Assembly (NCBI GenBank): GCA_947476485.1
Contig: CANJQU010000021.1
Coordinates: forward strand, 1 to 47,897
Origin: Chitinophagaceae bacterium
GTDB lineage: Bacteria > Bacteroidota > Bacteroidia > Chitinophagales > Chitinophagaceae
Reading direction: 5' to 3'
Length of the DNA stretch: 47,897 nt
A model generated the notes under the pieces. That model was given only the letters and a program-made list of their open reading frames with translations. It did not search any database and was not told where the DNA came from. Of this stretch, positions 1 through 7,187 are shown piece by piece. Position 1 is the stretch's first letter, and each line of letters opens with the position of its first letter. The position numbers and the translations under genes are program-made.

Positions 1-52
1 CATTCCTGATGTGTCTTGAAAATCCTGCAAATCCGATTAATCTCAGTTCGGA

Positions 53-84
53 TTTCCCTGCTTCAAATATATTTATTAGCTTTA
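53..84 (+). promoter_or_regulatory. Putative promoter of the first lipoprotein gene
   Basis: TTTC (53-56), 20 bp, then TAGCTTTA (77-84) resembles the Bacteroidota TTTG / TAnnTTTG promoter, with one mismatch in each box. It lies 23 bp before the ATG at 108. Seen by eye only. Confidence 0.4.
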
Positions 85-107
85 GGCTTTAAAATGTTTT
101 TCAAACG

Positions 108-818
108 ATGAGATACTTTTTCCTGGCCTTCTGTGTGATCCTAATGGCTTCCTGTGATAAAACCCCTAAAATCAATCATAACAGGGCGAGTGAACTGCGT
201 GTAGGCAAATGGCATGTAACCAGTGGCACACTGACATTAAGGAAACCAAATGGCCTTGATACCACACTAAATTACATGGACTGGATCCCTACCTGCCACA
301 AGGATGATTATATCAAATTTGACTCGCTTAACCGTGGCTATATTTTCCCCGGGGGCACGACGTGCGATGCTTCGCAGGCCGATTCTTCAGCATTTGTGTG
401 GCAGTTGAAGAATGGTGAGACCATCTTAGACCTTTACAATGGTTTCAGCAATACATTCGGGGTAGTAGAAACGATCGTGCTTCCTTATTTTTCTGATACT
501 ATTTCTAAATCACCACTGATACTGGATACGCTGGTAGGAGCGATAGCAGCAGCGGCGATGACACCACCCGGCGTTGTTGTAATTGATTCTTTCTGGAAGC
601 TGCATTTCGACTCTTCTGCAGTGCAGCGGCTGGACATCTACAACGCCACTATTACCAACTACAGCCAGAGCGCATTTACGATCAATTATGCGGTGATCTC
701 TACTTATCCTGACTCTACGGGCCATCACACCGGCTTCGACGTGACAAATAACATAGATATGGACCCGATCATCCGTCCGGACACGTTTCATTATTCAGTC
801 ACGTATACGAATTTTTAA
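108..818 (+). CDS. Hypothetical lipoprotein, 236 aa
   Basis: The protein begins with a short hydrophobic signal ending in the lipobox MASC (Cys16), so it should be a lipid-anchored envelope protein. The mature part contains the stretch LRVGKWHVTSGTLTL near its start, of the kind seen at the N-terminus of lipocalin-like small lipoproteins of Bacteroidota, and then mostly beta-type sequence with two cysteines (CHKDD and TTCDAS). I do not recognise a named family. The gene stands alone: a promoter-like sequence precedes it and a strong terminator hairpin follows at 844-868. The ATG at 108 is chosen because it gives the complete signal peptide. The function is unknown. Confidence 0.85.
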   Translation: MRYFFLAFCVILMASCDKTPKINHNRASELRVGKWHVTSGTLTLRKPNGLDTTLNYMDWIPTCHKDDYIKFDSLNRGYIFPGGTTCDASQADSSAFVWQLKNGETILDLYNGFSNTFGVVETIVLPYFSDTISKSPLILDTLVGAIAAAAMTPPGVVVIDSFWKLHFDSSAVQRLDIYNATITNYSQSAFTINYAVISTYPDSTGHHTGFDVTNNIDMDPIIRPDTFHYSVTYTNF

Positions 819-843
819 GGGAAATTATAGTAAGTACAGAAAG

Positions 844-868
844 CCACCGGTACTTGCCGGTGGTTTTT
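844..868 (+). terminator. Intrinsic terminator after the first lipoprotein gene
   Basis: CCACCGG (844-850) and CCGGTGG (857-863) form a perfect 7-bp stem with a 6-nt loop, followed by TTTTT (864-868). It ends the upstream transcript just before the thrS promoter. Confidence 0.85.
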
Positions 869-897
869 ACATATAGCTGTTTGATTCCGTACATTTG
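866..897 (+). promoter_or_regulatory. Putative thrS promoter
   Basis: TTTA (866-869), 20 bp, TACATTTG (890-897). The -7 box is a full match to TAnnTTTG. It overlaps the upstream in-frame start at 895, so transcription should begin downstream of that codon and translation at the ATG at 916. Confidence 0.6.
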
Positions 898-915
898 CAA
901 ACTATTTTGAACAAC

Positions 916-2874
916 ATGATACAGATAACATTACCGGATGGCGCGGTGCGGGAGTATGCCGAAGGCACCAGTGCTGCGGAAGTAGCAAAGTCGATAAGCG
1001 AAGGGTTGGCACGCAAAGTGCTTGCTGCAGAAGTGAACGGAGAAGTGTGGGATTCGTCCCGCCCGATTAATAATAATGCAACCCTAAAGCTGCTGACCTG
1101 GGATGATAAAAATGCAAAGTCCACCTTCTGGCACTCTTCAGCGCACCTGATGGCGGAGGCGCTGGAAGCGTTATATCCCGGTGTGAAGCTTGGTATTGGC
1201 CCGGCAATCGAAACCGGCTTCTACTACGATGTGGACCTGGGCGACCGCACGATAAGCGATGAAGACCTGAAGAAGATAGAAGATAAAATGAAGGAGCTGG
1301 CAAAAGCCAACAGCACCTACGTGAGAAAAGATATTTCTAAAAAGGATGCGGTAGCCTACTTCACCGATAAAGGTGACCAGTATAAGCTTGAACTGCTGGA
1401 AGGCCTTGACGATGGCAGCATCACGTTCTACACACAAGGCAATTTCACCGACCTGTGCCGTGGCCCTCATATCCCAAACACGAGCACGATAAAGGCTGTG
1501 AAGCTTACCAATATTGCAGGTGCATATTGGAGAGGAAACGAAAAGAACAAAATGCTTACCCGCATATACGGCGTTACTTTCCCTGCTCAGAAGGAGCTTG
1601 ACGAGTACATCGCATTGCTGGAAGAAGCCAAAAAGCGGGACCACCGCAAGCTGGGCAAGGAACTAGAGCTATTTACTTTCTCAGAAAAAGTAGGCAGCGG
1701 CCTGCCATTATGGTTGCCTAAGGGAGCTATGCTGCGTGAGCGCCTGCAGCAGTTCCTGCAGAAAGCGCAGATAGAAACAGGCTACCTGCCGGTTATTACA
1801 CCGCATATCGGCAGCAAGCAGCTATATGTAACATCCGGCCACTGGGAGAAATATGGTAAGGACAGCTTCCGCCCCATCACCACGCCACAGGAAGGGGAAG
1901 AGTTCATGCTGAAACCGATGAACTGCCCGCACCACTGCGAAATATATAAGTCCTCACCACGGTCTTATAAAGACCTGCCGCTGCGCCTTGCAGAGTTTGG
2001 CACTGTATACCGTTATGAGCAGAGCGGCGAGTTGCATGGCCTGACGCGTGTGCGCGGCTTTACACAGGATGATGCGCATCTGTTCTGCATGCCGGAGCAG
2101 GTATCCAACGAGTTCAAGAAAGTAATTGACCTGGTGCTTTATGTTTTTGAATCACTTGGTTTTACAGAATACACCGCGCAGGTGTCACTTCGTGATAAGG
2201 AAGACCGCAGCAAGTATATCGGGTCTGAGGAGAACTGGGCAATTGCCGAGCAAGCCATCATAGACGCAGCAGCAGACAAGGGACTGAAAACCGTGATAGA
2301 ATACGGAGAAGCAGCCTTTTACGGCCCTAAACTCGACTTTATGGTGCGTGATGCCATAGGCCGCCGGTGGCAGTTGGGAACCATACAGGTAGATTACAAC
2401 CTGCCGGAGCGTTTTGAGCTGGAATACGTGGACAGCGATAACAGCCGTAAGCGCCCGGTGATGATACATCGTGCGCCTTTCGGATCCATGGAGCGTTTCA
2501 TTGCAGTGCTTATAGAGAACTGTGCAGGTAACTTCCCGCTGTGGCTGGCACCACTACAGGTGAAAATACTGCCCATAAGCGACAAATACAGCGAATATGC
2601 ACACCAGGTAGCCGCCATGCTGAAAGCCGCCGATGTAAGGGGCGAAGTGGATGACCGCAGCGAAAAAATAGGCCGGAAGATACGTGATACGGAGATCATG
2701 AAAACACCTTATATGCTTATTGTAGGCGAAAAAGAAATGACCGACAACCTGGTATCTGTGCGTATACATGGCGAGGGCGACAAGGGTGCGGTAACGGTAG
2801 ATTCGTTTATCAATGATATACAGACAATAGTCAGGGAGCAGATAAAGGGTAAAAAGCGCGAAAGTATTGCCTAA
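916..2874 (+). CDS. thrS: Threonine--tRNA ligase
   Basis: Charges tRNA-Thr with threonine in the cytoplasm (class II aminoacyl-tRNA synthetase). At 652 residues it is close to the usual length. The order is an N-terminal TGS domain (about 1-62), an editing domain with the HxxxH motif HSSAH (73-77) and the CRGPH motif (181-185), a catalytic core with the zinc-ligand motif MNCPHH (Cys337), and a C-terminal anticodon-binding domain. Translation is placed at the ATG at 916 rather than the in-frame codon at 895, because the latter lies inside the promoter -7 box and would add seven residues before the TGS domain. infC follows after 69 bp, as in many bacteria, but with its own promoter-like sequence. 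Confidence 0.98.
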   Translation: MIQITLPDGAVREYAEGTSAAEVAKSISEGLARKVLAAEVNGEVWDSSRPINNNATLKLLTWDDKNAKSTFWHSSAHLMAEALEALYPGVKLGIGPAIETGFYYDVDLGDRTISDEDLKKIEDKMKELAKANSTYVRKDISKKDAVAYFTDKGDQYKLELLEGLDDGSITFYTQGNFTDLCRGPHIPNTSTIKAVKLTNIAGAYWRGNEKNKMLTRIYGVTFPAQKELDEYIALLEEAKKRDHRKLGKELELFTFSEKVGSGLPLWLPKGAMLRERLQQFLQKAQIETGYLPVITPHIGSKQLYVTSGHWEKYGKDSFRPITTPQEGEEFMLKPMNCPHHCEIYKSSPRSYKDLPLRLAEFGTVYRYEQSGELHGLTRVRGFTQDDAHLFCMPEQVSNEFKKVIDLVLYVFESLGFTEYTAQVSLRDKEDRSKYIGSEENWAIAEQAIIDAAADKGLKTVIEYGEAAFYGPKLDFMVRDAIGRRWQLGTIQVDYNLPERFELEYVDSDNSRKRPVMIHRAPFGSMERFIAVLIENCAGNFPLWLAPLQVKILPISDKYSEYAHQVAAMLKAADVRGEVDDRSEKIGRKIRDTEIMKTPYMLIVGEKEMTDNLVSVRIHGEGDKGAVTVDSFINDIQTIVREQIKGKKRESIA

Positions 2875-2888
2875 AAAATATTAACTTG

Positions 2889-2920
2889 CTTGAAAATGCT
2901 AACCAAATATTTTATTTTTG
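2889..2920 (+). promoter_or_regulatory. Putative infC promoter
   Basis: CTTG (2889-2892), 20 bp, TATTTTTG (2913-2920), ending 23 bp before the infC ATG. This suggests that infC can be transcribed independently of thrS. Confidence 0.5.
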
Positions 2921-2943
2921 CCAATAAATTTTAAAACCAATTA

Positions 2944-3501
2944 ATGCAGAAAAGACCAAAAGGAAAACCTTTTTTCAGGCCCAGGGTGCCACAGAATGAA
3001 CACCGCCTTAATAATGAGATCACCGCGCCTGAAGTGCGTGTAATAGGCGAGGATATTGAACCGGGTATATATCCGCTGGCAGCAGCGCTGAAAATGGCCC
3101 TGGACAAGGAAGTGGACCTGGTGGAAATATCGCCCAATGCCGTGCCCCCGGTATGCCGCCTGATCGACTACAAAAAATTCCTTTACGAAAAGAAGAAAAA
3201 GGAAAAAGAGCAAAAAGCAAAGGCTAAACAGTCTGAGGTGAAGGAAATACGGTTTACTCCGAATACGGATGACCATGACTTTGATTTCAAGGCCAAGCAT
3301 GCGGAAAAATTCCTGCAGGATGGCAATAAAGTAAAATGTTATGTTCAGTTCAAAGGCCGTGCTATCATGTTCCAGGAGCGTGGAGAACTGCTGCTGCTGA
3401 AGTTTGCTGAGCGTATGGCGGAATATGGCGCACTGGAATCGATGCCTAAAATGGAAGGACGAAGAATGCTGGCCATGTTCTCTCCAAAGAAGAAAAAGTA
3501 G
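2944..3501 (+). CDS. infC: Translation initiation factor IF-3
   Basis: Binds the 30S subunit, prevents premature 50S joining and checks the initiation codon. The 185-residue protein has the usual two domains: an N-terminal domain with NNEITAPEVRVIGED near residue 22 and a C-terminal domain containing KEIRFTPNTDDHDF, joined by a lysine-rich linker (YEKKKKEKEQKAKAKQ). The C-terminus is KKKK-rich. The start is an ordinary ATG at 2944, not the AUU used for autoregulation in enterobacteria. The genes that usually follow infC, rpmI (L35) and rplT (L20), are absent; a non-coding stretch with a duplicated terminator unit follows instead. Confidence 0.97.
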   Translation: MQKRPKGKPFFRPRVPQNEHRLNNEITAPEVRVIGEDIEPGIYPLAAALKMALDKEVDLVEISPNAVPPVCRLIDYKKFLYEKKKKEKEQKAKAKQSEVKEIRFTPNTDDHDFDFKAKHAEKFLQDGNKVKCYVQFKGRAIMFQERGELLLLKFAERMAEYGALESMPKMEGRRMLAMFSPKKKK

Positions 3502-3591
3502 GGTATAATATCAGTGGCAATCAGATAACATAATGATAGTTGAGAATTAACCCGTCTTTGTTATTTAAGTGTAAAATATTTCTTAGAAAAT

Positions 3592-3623
3592 TTTGTTTTG
3601 AGATAAAAGGAATTGTACCTTTA
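3592..3623 (+). promoter_or_regulatory. Putative promoter of the first duplicated unit
   Basis: TTTG (3592-3595), 20 bp, TACCTTTA (3616-3623). The -33 box is a full match, the -7 box has one mismatch at its last base, and the spacing is right. It would start a transcript near 3630 that runs through repeat copy 1 to the terminator at 3693-3720. Confidence 0.5.
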
Positions 3624-3664
3624 CATTCTAGTAAAGCAAGAACAATCGCTACTCAGCATAAAGA

Positions 3665-3720
3665 AGTTTTCATGGTGATAGGGTTTATAGGGGCTGGCCT
3701 GTTCTCAGGCTGGCTTTTTT
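3665..3720 (+). repeat. 56-bp direct repeat, copy 1
   Basis: Identical to 3841-3896 except for one base (G at 3674, A at 3850). The two copies are exactly 176 bp apart and have the same orientation. Each contains the same terminator hairpin and T-tract. Sequence on either side of the copies is not similar. Confidence 0.95.
3693..3720 (+). terminator. Intrinsic terminator in repeat copy 1
   Basis: A 9-bp stem (3693-3701 with 3706-3714) with the tetraloop TTCT, followed by six T. Two of the nine pairs are G-U. It could also end infC transcripts. Confidence 0.7.
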
Positions 3721-3805
3721 ATTTTATAAACATTTATAAACATTATGAAAACACAAAAAAGAGTGTTAACTTTAGGTCGCAAAAAATAATTCCGAACTAT
3801 AATTA

Positions 3806-3836
3806 TTTGTAAATATTGGCAGAGTTTTTAACTTTG
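3806..3836 (+). promoter_or_regulatory. Consensus promoter of the second duplicated unit
   Basis: TTTG (3806-3809), 19 bp, TAACTTTG (3829-3836): a full match to the Bacteroidota consensus in both boxes with accepted spacing. Transcription should begin near 3841-3843, the first bases of repeat copy 2, so the promoter is placed to transcribe that unit. Confidence 0.75.
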
Positions 3837-3840
3837 CAAC

Positions 3841-3896
3841 AGTTTTCATAGTGATAGGGTTTATAGGGGCTGGCCTGTTCTCAGGCTGGCTTTTTT
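3841..3896 (+). repeat. 56-bp direct repeat, copy 2
   Basis: Second copy of the sequence at 3665-3720, with one mismatch. It begins almost exactly where the consensus promoter at 3806-3836 should start transcription and ends in the terminator T-tract. Confidence 0.95.
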
Positions 3897-3898
3897 TT
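3842..3898 (+). ncRNA. Candidate small RNA, copy 2 (about 55 nt)
   Basis: A consensus promoter, a transcript body equal to the repeat, and an intrinsic terminator (stem 3869-3877 with 3882-3890, loop TTCT, T8) define a unit of about 55 nt. It may be a free small RNA or a terminated leader of the secreted-protein gene that starts at 3936. A GTG-initiated peptide of 17 residues (3851-3904, IGFIGAGLFSGWLFFV after the start) is an alternative reading; the ATG of copy 1 is ATA here. No expression evidence is available from sequence. Confidence 0.45.
3869..3898 (+). terminator. Intrinsic terminator in repeat copy 2
   Basis: The same 9-bp stem and TTCT loop as in copy 1, followed by eight T. It lies 38 bp before the ATG of the next gene, so it could act as an attenuator for it. 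Confidence 0.7.
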
Positions 3899-3935
3899 GT
3901 TTAATAATCCCTATCTTACAGCAAAATCCTTCGGT

Positions 3936-5015
3936 ATGCGGTACCTGTTAATCTGCCTGCTTCTATGCATTACCTGCACTTATAGTGTAACGGCACAGCC
4001 GCTGGCTGCATATGTAGATATCCAGAACCAGGTGATGGTATGGGACAAGGGCATGATCCGAAAAGTGGATTTTATGCAGCCTACAGCCATAAAAACAGGC
4101 CGCACTGCAATCCCCTACCTCGACAATTCGCGCTCGTTCAAAATATATTATAATGGAAGTGTGAAATCACTGAACTCCGGCTTTACCAACCAATTCTATG
4201 TTACGGATAACCTTGTGGGATTCCTTAACCAGAAATCGCTGAATGTTTTTGATCGTGGTGTTATAAAAAACCTGGCTGGAGTTTGTGACCAGTATTTTAT
4301 TGCCGATAGCGTGGTTTTTTACCTGGACAGCTACAAGGGCGAATACCGAGCGTATTACAACAAGGAGACGTACCCGGTTGAATCATATATACAAGACAGC
4401 GTCCTTTCGCATGTCAAAGTATCCGACAACATAGTAGCCTACGTTAATTTCGCCAACCAGTTCCGTTTATTTTTCCGTGGCCAGCTTATTGCACAGGAAG
4501 ATTACCCGGTGAAGAGCTTTGATGTTGGCAGGAATACAGCAGCTTATGTTGACATTGATCGAAAATTCAAAGTATTCCATAACGGGCAAACTTTTGTGCT
4601 GGACGACTTCATCCCTAGTTCGTATAAAGTAGGGGATGACCTTGTCGCTTATGTAACCGTGGACGGCTACTTCAAAGTGTTTTACGGAGATTCGCTGCAT
4701 ACCATAGGATTCATGAATCCTACTTACCAGGTCAACGATAATATCCTGGCCTACAGAGACCCCGGCGGCATGCTAAAAGTATTCTATAAAGGAACGACCA
4801 CGGAAATGGAGAGCTTCTACCCTTCCAACATCACGGCGCAATACAATTCGCTGGCTTATATCAACTCAGGCAGTACGCTGCGCCTCTTCACGGAGGGCGA
4901 AGTATATGACGTAACCAACGCCGACCTCACCAATTGGGCACTCAACTACGATGTGATCACCTACCAGATAGGCCAGGGTGTATTCAGAGTGTTTTATAAA
5001 GGGCAGGAGTATTAA
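3936..5015 (+). CDS. Secreted repeat protein, probable beta-propeller, 359 aa
   Basis: An N-terminal signal peptide (MRYLLICLLLCITC, ending TVTAQ-like at SVTAQ) is followed by nine to ten degenerate repeats of about 35 residues. The best units read VAYVxxxxxFKVFYxGxxxxxxxFxPxSYKVxDN, for example at AAYVDIDRKFKVFHNGQ and VAYVTVDGYFKVFYGD. Such repeats suggest a beta-propeller or beta-solenoid outside the inner membrane. I do not recognise it as a named family. The ATG at 3936 is preferred over a TTG at 3897, which lies in the T-tract of the preceding terminator. The role is unknown. Confidence 0.85.
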   Translation: MRYLLICLLLCITCTYSVTAQPLAAYVDIQNQVMVWDKGMIRKVDFMQPTAIKTGRTAIPYLDNSRSFKIYYNGSVKSLNSGFTNQFYVTDNLVGFLNQKSLNVFDRGVIKNLAGVCDQYFIADSVVFYLDSYKGEYRAYYNKETYPVESYIQDSVLSHVKVSDNIVAYVNFANQFRLFFRGQLIAQEDYPVKSFDVGRNTAAYVDIDRKFKVFHNGQTFVLDDFIPSSYKVGDDLVAYVTVDGYFKVFYGDSLHTIGFMNPTYQVNDNILAYRDPGGMLKVFYKGTTTEMESFYPSNITAQYNSLAYINSGSTLRLFTEGEVYDVTNADLTNWALNYDVITYQIGQGVFRVFYKGQEY

Positions 5016-5070
5016 CCCCCTGTCCCCCCTGAAGGGGGAACCACCTATTGGACCTGGTGCAAATTTTCAG
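5016..5070. repeat. C-rich/G-rich extragenic element, copy A
   Basis: Directly after the stop codon, CCCCC (5025-5029), TGAA, GGGGG (5034-5038) forms a hairpin, followed by a segment containing CCTGGTGCAAATTTTCAGC. The same arrangement (C-run, GGGG run, then CCTGGGTTGAAACTTTCAGC) recurs at 40409-40482 after yajC. It looks like a dispersed extragenic repeat. Confidence 0.55.
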
Positions 5071-5205
5071 CTTTAGTGCATAATCGAGCGTTAATGTTGG
5101 CTCACGAGAAGAAATAGCTACCAGCCTTTCTGCAAATGCAACAACTTTACCTTCCGATAAATGTTGGGCGACTCCAGAATTATTTACCCAACGCCCCATA
5201 AATGA

Positions 5206-5234
5206 GTAAAGACGCTGCGATGCAACGTCTTTAC
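5206..5234. repeat. REP-like palindrome
   Basis: GTAAAGACG (5206-5214) pairs with CGTCTTTAC (5226-5234); inside, TGC (5216-5218) pairs with GCA (5222-5224). The form resembles the GTAGAGACG/CGTCTCTAC palindromes that are dispersed in many bacterial genomes. It lies between two convergent genes (stops at 5015 and 5314). No associated transposase is in the window. Confidence 0.6.
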
Positions 5235-5313
5235 AAAATATAATCCTAAAACATCGTACACTCATTTCATTCGACTCACGCCATCGTTCAGGAGCGGGCC
5301 TGAGTGAGGCGAT

Positions 5314-6060
5314 CTACTTCTTCCCGTATAGCTTGCTCTTTATCAGGCCCCATTTATGCAGGCGGTGCGTAATGGATACGCGCAGCACCCCGCGACCATA
5401 CTTCATGCTGCGAGTAAAGTTGATGCTGGATGCCTCTTCAAAATACTTGGTGGGGCACGTGACCTCGGCTATATCATAGCCGTTCATAAATATCTGTGAG
5501 ATCATCTCGTTGTCGAAAACAAAGTCATCACTGTTTGCACTGAAATCTATGGAGCGAATCACTTCTGCACTGAACGCGCGGTAGCCTGTATGATACTCGC
5601 TTAGTTTCTGGCGCAGCATTATGTTTTCAAACAGTGTGAGACAGCGGTTAAAGACATACTTATATATCGGCATGCCGCCCATCAGCGCTCCTCTGCCGAG
5701 TATGCGCGATGCAAGAACCACAGGATACACATCGTAGGCTATGATACCGGATATGGCATGTATCAGCTTGGGTGTGTACTGGTAATCAGGGTGAAGCATG
5801 ATCACAATATCTGCACCCAGCTCCAGGGCTTTTTTATAGCAGCTCTTCTGGTTGCCGCCATAGCCCTTGTTCACCTCATGCTTTATGATGTGGTTGATGC
5901 CCAGCTTCCGGCCTTCGCCCACTGTGTCGTCACGACTGTTATCATCGACCAACACCACATCATCCACAATATCAAAAGGGATCTCCTTATAAGTCCGTTC
6001 CAGCGTTAATGCTGCGTTGTATGCAGGCAATACCACCACTATTTTCTTACCGTTCAGCAT
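5314..6060 (-). CDS. Family 2 glycosyltransferase, 248 aa
   Basis: Transfers a sugar from a nucleotide donor to a lipid or polysaccharide acceptor, judged from its GT-A fold motifs. The N-terminus KIVVVLPAYNAALTLERT and the metal/nucleotide motif VVLVDDNSRDDT are typical of GT2, followed by HEVNKGYGGNQ and a second acidic site IVIMLHPDYQY. The layout is close to dolichyl-phosphate-mannose-synthase-like enzymes but there are no C-terminal membrane segments. The ATG at 6060 is chosen because the conserved fold begins immediately there; a longer frame to 6213 would translate repeated leader DNA. The acceptor is unknown. No other polysaccharide gene is beside it. Confidence 0.9.
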   Translation of the reverse strand: MLNGKKIVVVLPAYNAALTLERTYKEIPFDIVDDVVLVDDNSRDDTVGEGRKLGINHIIKHEVNKGYGGNQKSCYKKALELGADIVIMLHPDYQYTPKLIHAISGIIAYDVYPVVLASRILGRGALMGGMPIYKYVFNRCLTLFENIMLRQKLSEYHTGYRAFSAEVIRSIDFSANSDDFVFDNEMISQIFMNGYDIAEVTCPTKYFEEASSINFTRSMKYGRGVLRVSITHRLHKWGLIKSKLYGKK

Positions 6061-6083
6061 AATAAGCGACAAAAATAATATTA

Positions 6084-6300
6084 ATCCCGAAAAAACGGCC
6101 TTGCAAGCCCTCCATTTCGCGAAACAACGCAAATATAATCCTTTCCCATTCATGCCGGCCTTTCCTGTAAACGGCAACAAATAAGTTCTATGCCCCAAAA
6201 CAGGGTTAAGCAATTGACCTGATACGCTTTAAAGCATACCTTAGGTATAGAGGAAAGCACATGATCTAGTCTTTTAAATCGTTCTGGTATGGGCAAAAAA
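6084..6300 (+). repeat. Duplicated leader region, copy 1
   Basis: Resembles 6968-7187. Both begin TCCCGAAAAAAC and share blocks such as TTCGCGAAA, TATAATCCTTT, ACGGCAACAAA and GTTCTATGCC, with about 84 percent identity by hand count over 6115-6210. The similarity weakens downstream but both copies end just before an ATGAAT start. Copy 1 lies between the divergent GT2 gene and the lipoprotein gene at 6301. Confidence 0.8.
6213..6244 (+). promoter_or_regulatory. Possible promoter in duplicated leader copy 1
   Basis: ATTG (6213-6216), 20 bp, TACCTTAG (6237-6244) is a degenerate match to TTTG / TAnnTTTG. The corresponding place in copy 2 has TATCTTTC (7123-7130). Weak. Confidence 0.35.
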
Positions 6301-6963
6301 ATGAATAGACGCTTCAGTTACATTATTCATGTTTTAATCATAGTTCTATTTTGGGGCTGTAAAAGCTATTCAAAATTTGCGATAGACAAGAACGCTACGA
6401 TTAAAATCGATACAAACCTATTAGGTATCTGGAAGATCTCGGAGGACACGGACAAAGCAAACTACCTCCTTGTTCAGAGCCCTTACGATGTATATTTATC
6501 TGCGTATAGTTCAGATAGCCCTCATTATGATCCCCAATATTATGAGCGTTACGATAGATTTTTGTTGTGTAACAATTCAAAATACTTTATTACGCGGTTC
6601 ACTGCTCATGGAAAGAACCCGCAATATCAACAGTGGGATGCGTTTTTATCTAAAGTAAAAGCTGAGAAGTTTATTAACATCAACTACGCATATACACCTT
6701 ATACAAACGGCAGATATGAGACAGAGCGTGAAACCCATGGATATTTTTTTGTGAGACTGATGAAAGTAAATACTACCTATGACAGCATGGCTATAACAAT
6801 CGCTACAGATACTACTTTAAGATCAACAACGAGTTCTAAAGAAGTACGGAAAATGATACAAAGAAATCTTGATAACCCCGCTTTTTACAAGGATACGTTG
6901 CATTGCTACAAGGTGAGCGGATATCATTTGTCTTTAGTTGAATCAATGAAAAAAGCCAATTAA
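6301..6963 (+). CDS. Lipoprotein, 220 aa, paralogue of the gene at 47287
   Basis: A signal peptide ends in the lipobox FWGC with Cys20, the same position as in the protein at 47287-47793. The two proteins share a start-proximal motif (IKIDTNLLGIWK here, VKIDSRLLGTWK there) and a C-terminal block: DTTLR, then SS, then NLDNPAFYKDT here and NLNNPSFYKDT there. The middle is longer here and aligns poorly. Translation is placed at 6301 rather than 6289 because it reproduces the paralogue's signal length. The function is unknown; lipid anchoring in the envelope is inferred. Confidence 0.85.
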   Translation: MNRRFSYIIHVLIIVLFWGCKSYSKFAIDKNATIKIDTNLLGIWKISEDTDKANYLLVQSPYDVYLSAYSSDSPHYDPQYYERYDRFLLCNNSKYFITRFTAHGKNPQYQQWDAFLSKVKAEKFININYAYTPYTNGRYETERETHGYFFVRLMKVNTTYDSMAITIATDTTLRSTTSSKEVRKMIQRNLDNPAFYKDTLHCYKVSGYHLSLVESMKKAN

Positions 6964-6967
6964 CCAT

Positions 6968-7187
6968 ATCCCGAAAAAACTGCCACACAGCCCCTCTCCA
7001 CTTCGCGAAAGAAAGCAATTATAATCCTTTGGCAGTCATGCGGGCCTTGCCTGTATACGGCAACAAACATGTTCTATGCCACAAAGCAGGCTTAAGTAAA
7101 TGATTTCCTGCGCCTTAATGCATATCTTTCATATATAGTATACATATTATTTAAACACCGCTCCGCTATATGATCGTGGGAAAAGAA
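6968..7187 (+). repeat. Duplicated leader region, copy 2
   Basis: Second copy of the region at 6084-6300, about 884 bp downstream in the same orientation. It lies before the unrelated gene at 7188. The copies differ by scattered substitutions and a 2-bp gap near the start, so the duplication is not recent. Confidence 0.8.

Larger units (their letters stand above)
3630..3720 (+). ncRNA. Candidate small RNA, copy 1 (about 90 nt)
   Basis: Inferred from a promoter-like sequence at 3592-3623 and an intrinsic terminator ending at 3720. The terminator stem is GCTGGCCTG (3693-3701), loop TTCT, CAGGCTGGC (3706-3714), giving 9 bp including two G-U pairs, followed by T6. The 3' 56 nt are repeated almost exactly at 3841-3896. 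The 5' end near 3630 is estimated from box spacing. An alternative is that the repeat encodes a short hydrophobic peptide starting MVIGFIGAGLFSGWLF from the ATG at 3672; an open frame of 46 codons runs from there to 3812. I do not recognise the RNA family. Confidence 0.35.
3502..3935. other. Gene-poor interval after infC
   Basis: This 434-bp interval has no convincing protein gene. It holds two copies of a 56-bp sequence (3665-3720 and 3841-3896), two promoter-like sequences (3592-3623 and 3806-3836) and two identical intrinsic-terminator hairpins. I searched it for ribosomal proteins L35 and L20 and found neither. Confidence 0.8.

Noticed and set aside
3540-3812. 90-codon open frame that includes repeat copy 1
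   Set aside because: Its N-terminal half has no features and it spans a promoter and a terminator; only the short hydrophobic part (from 3672) could be real, and it is treated as an alternative to the RNA.
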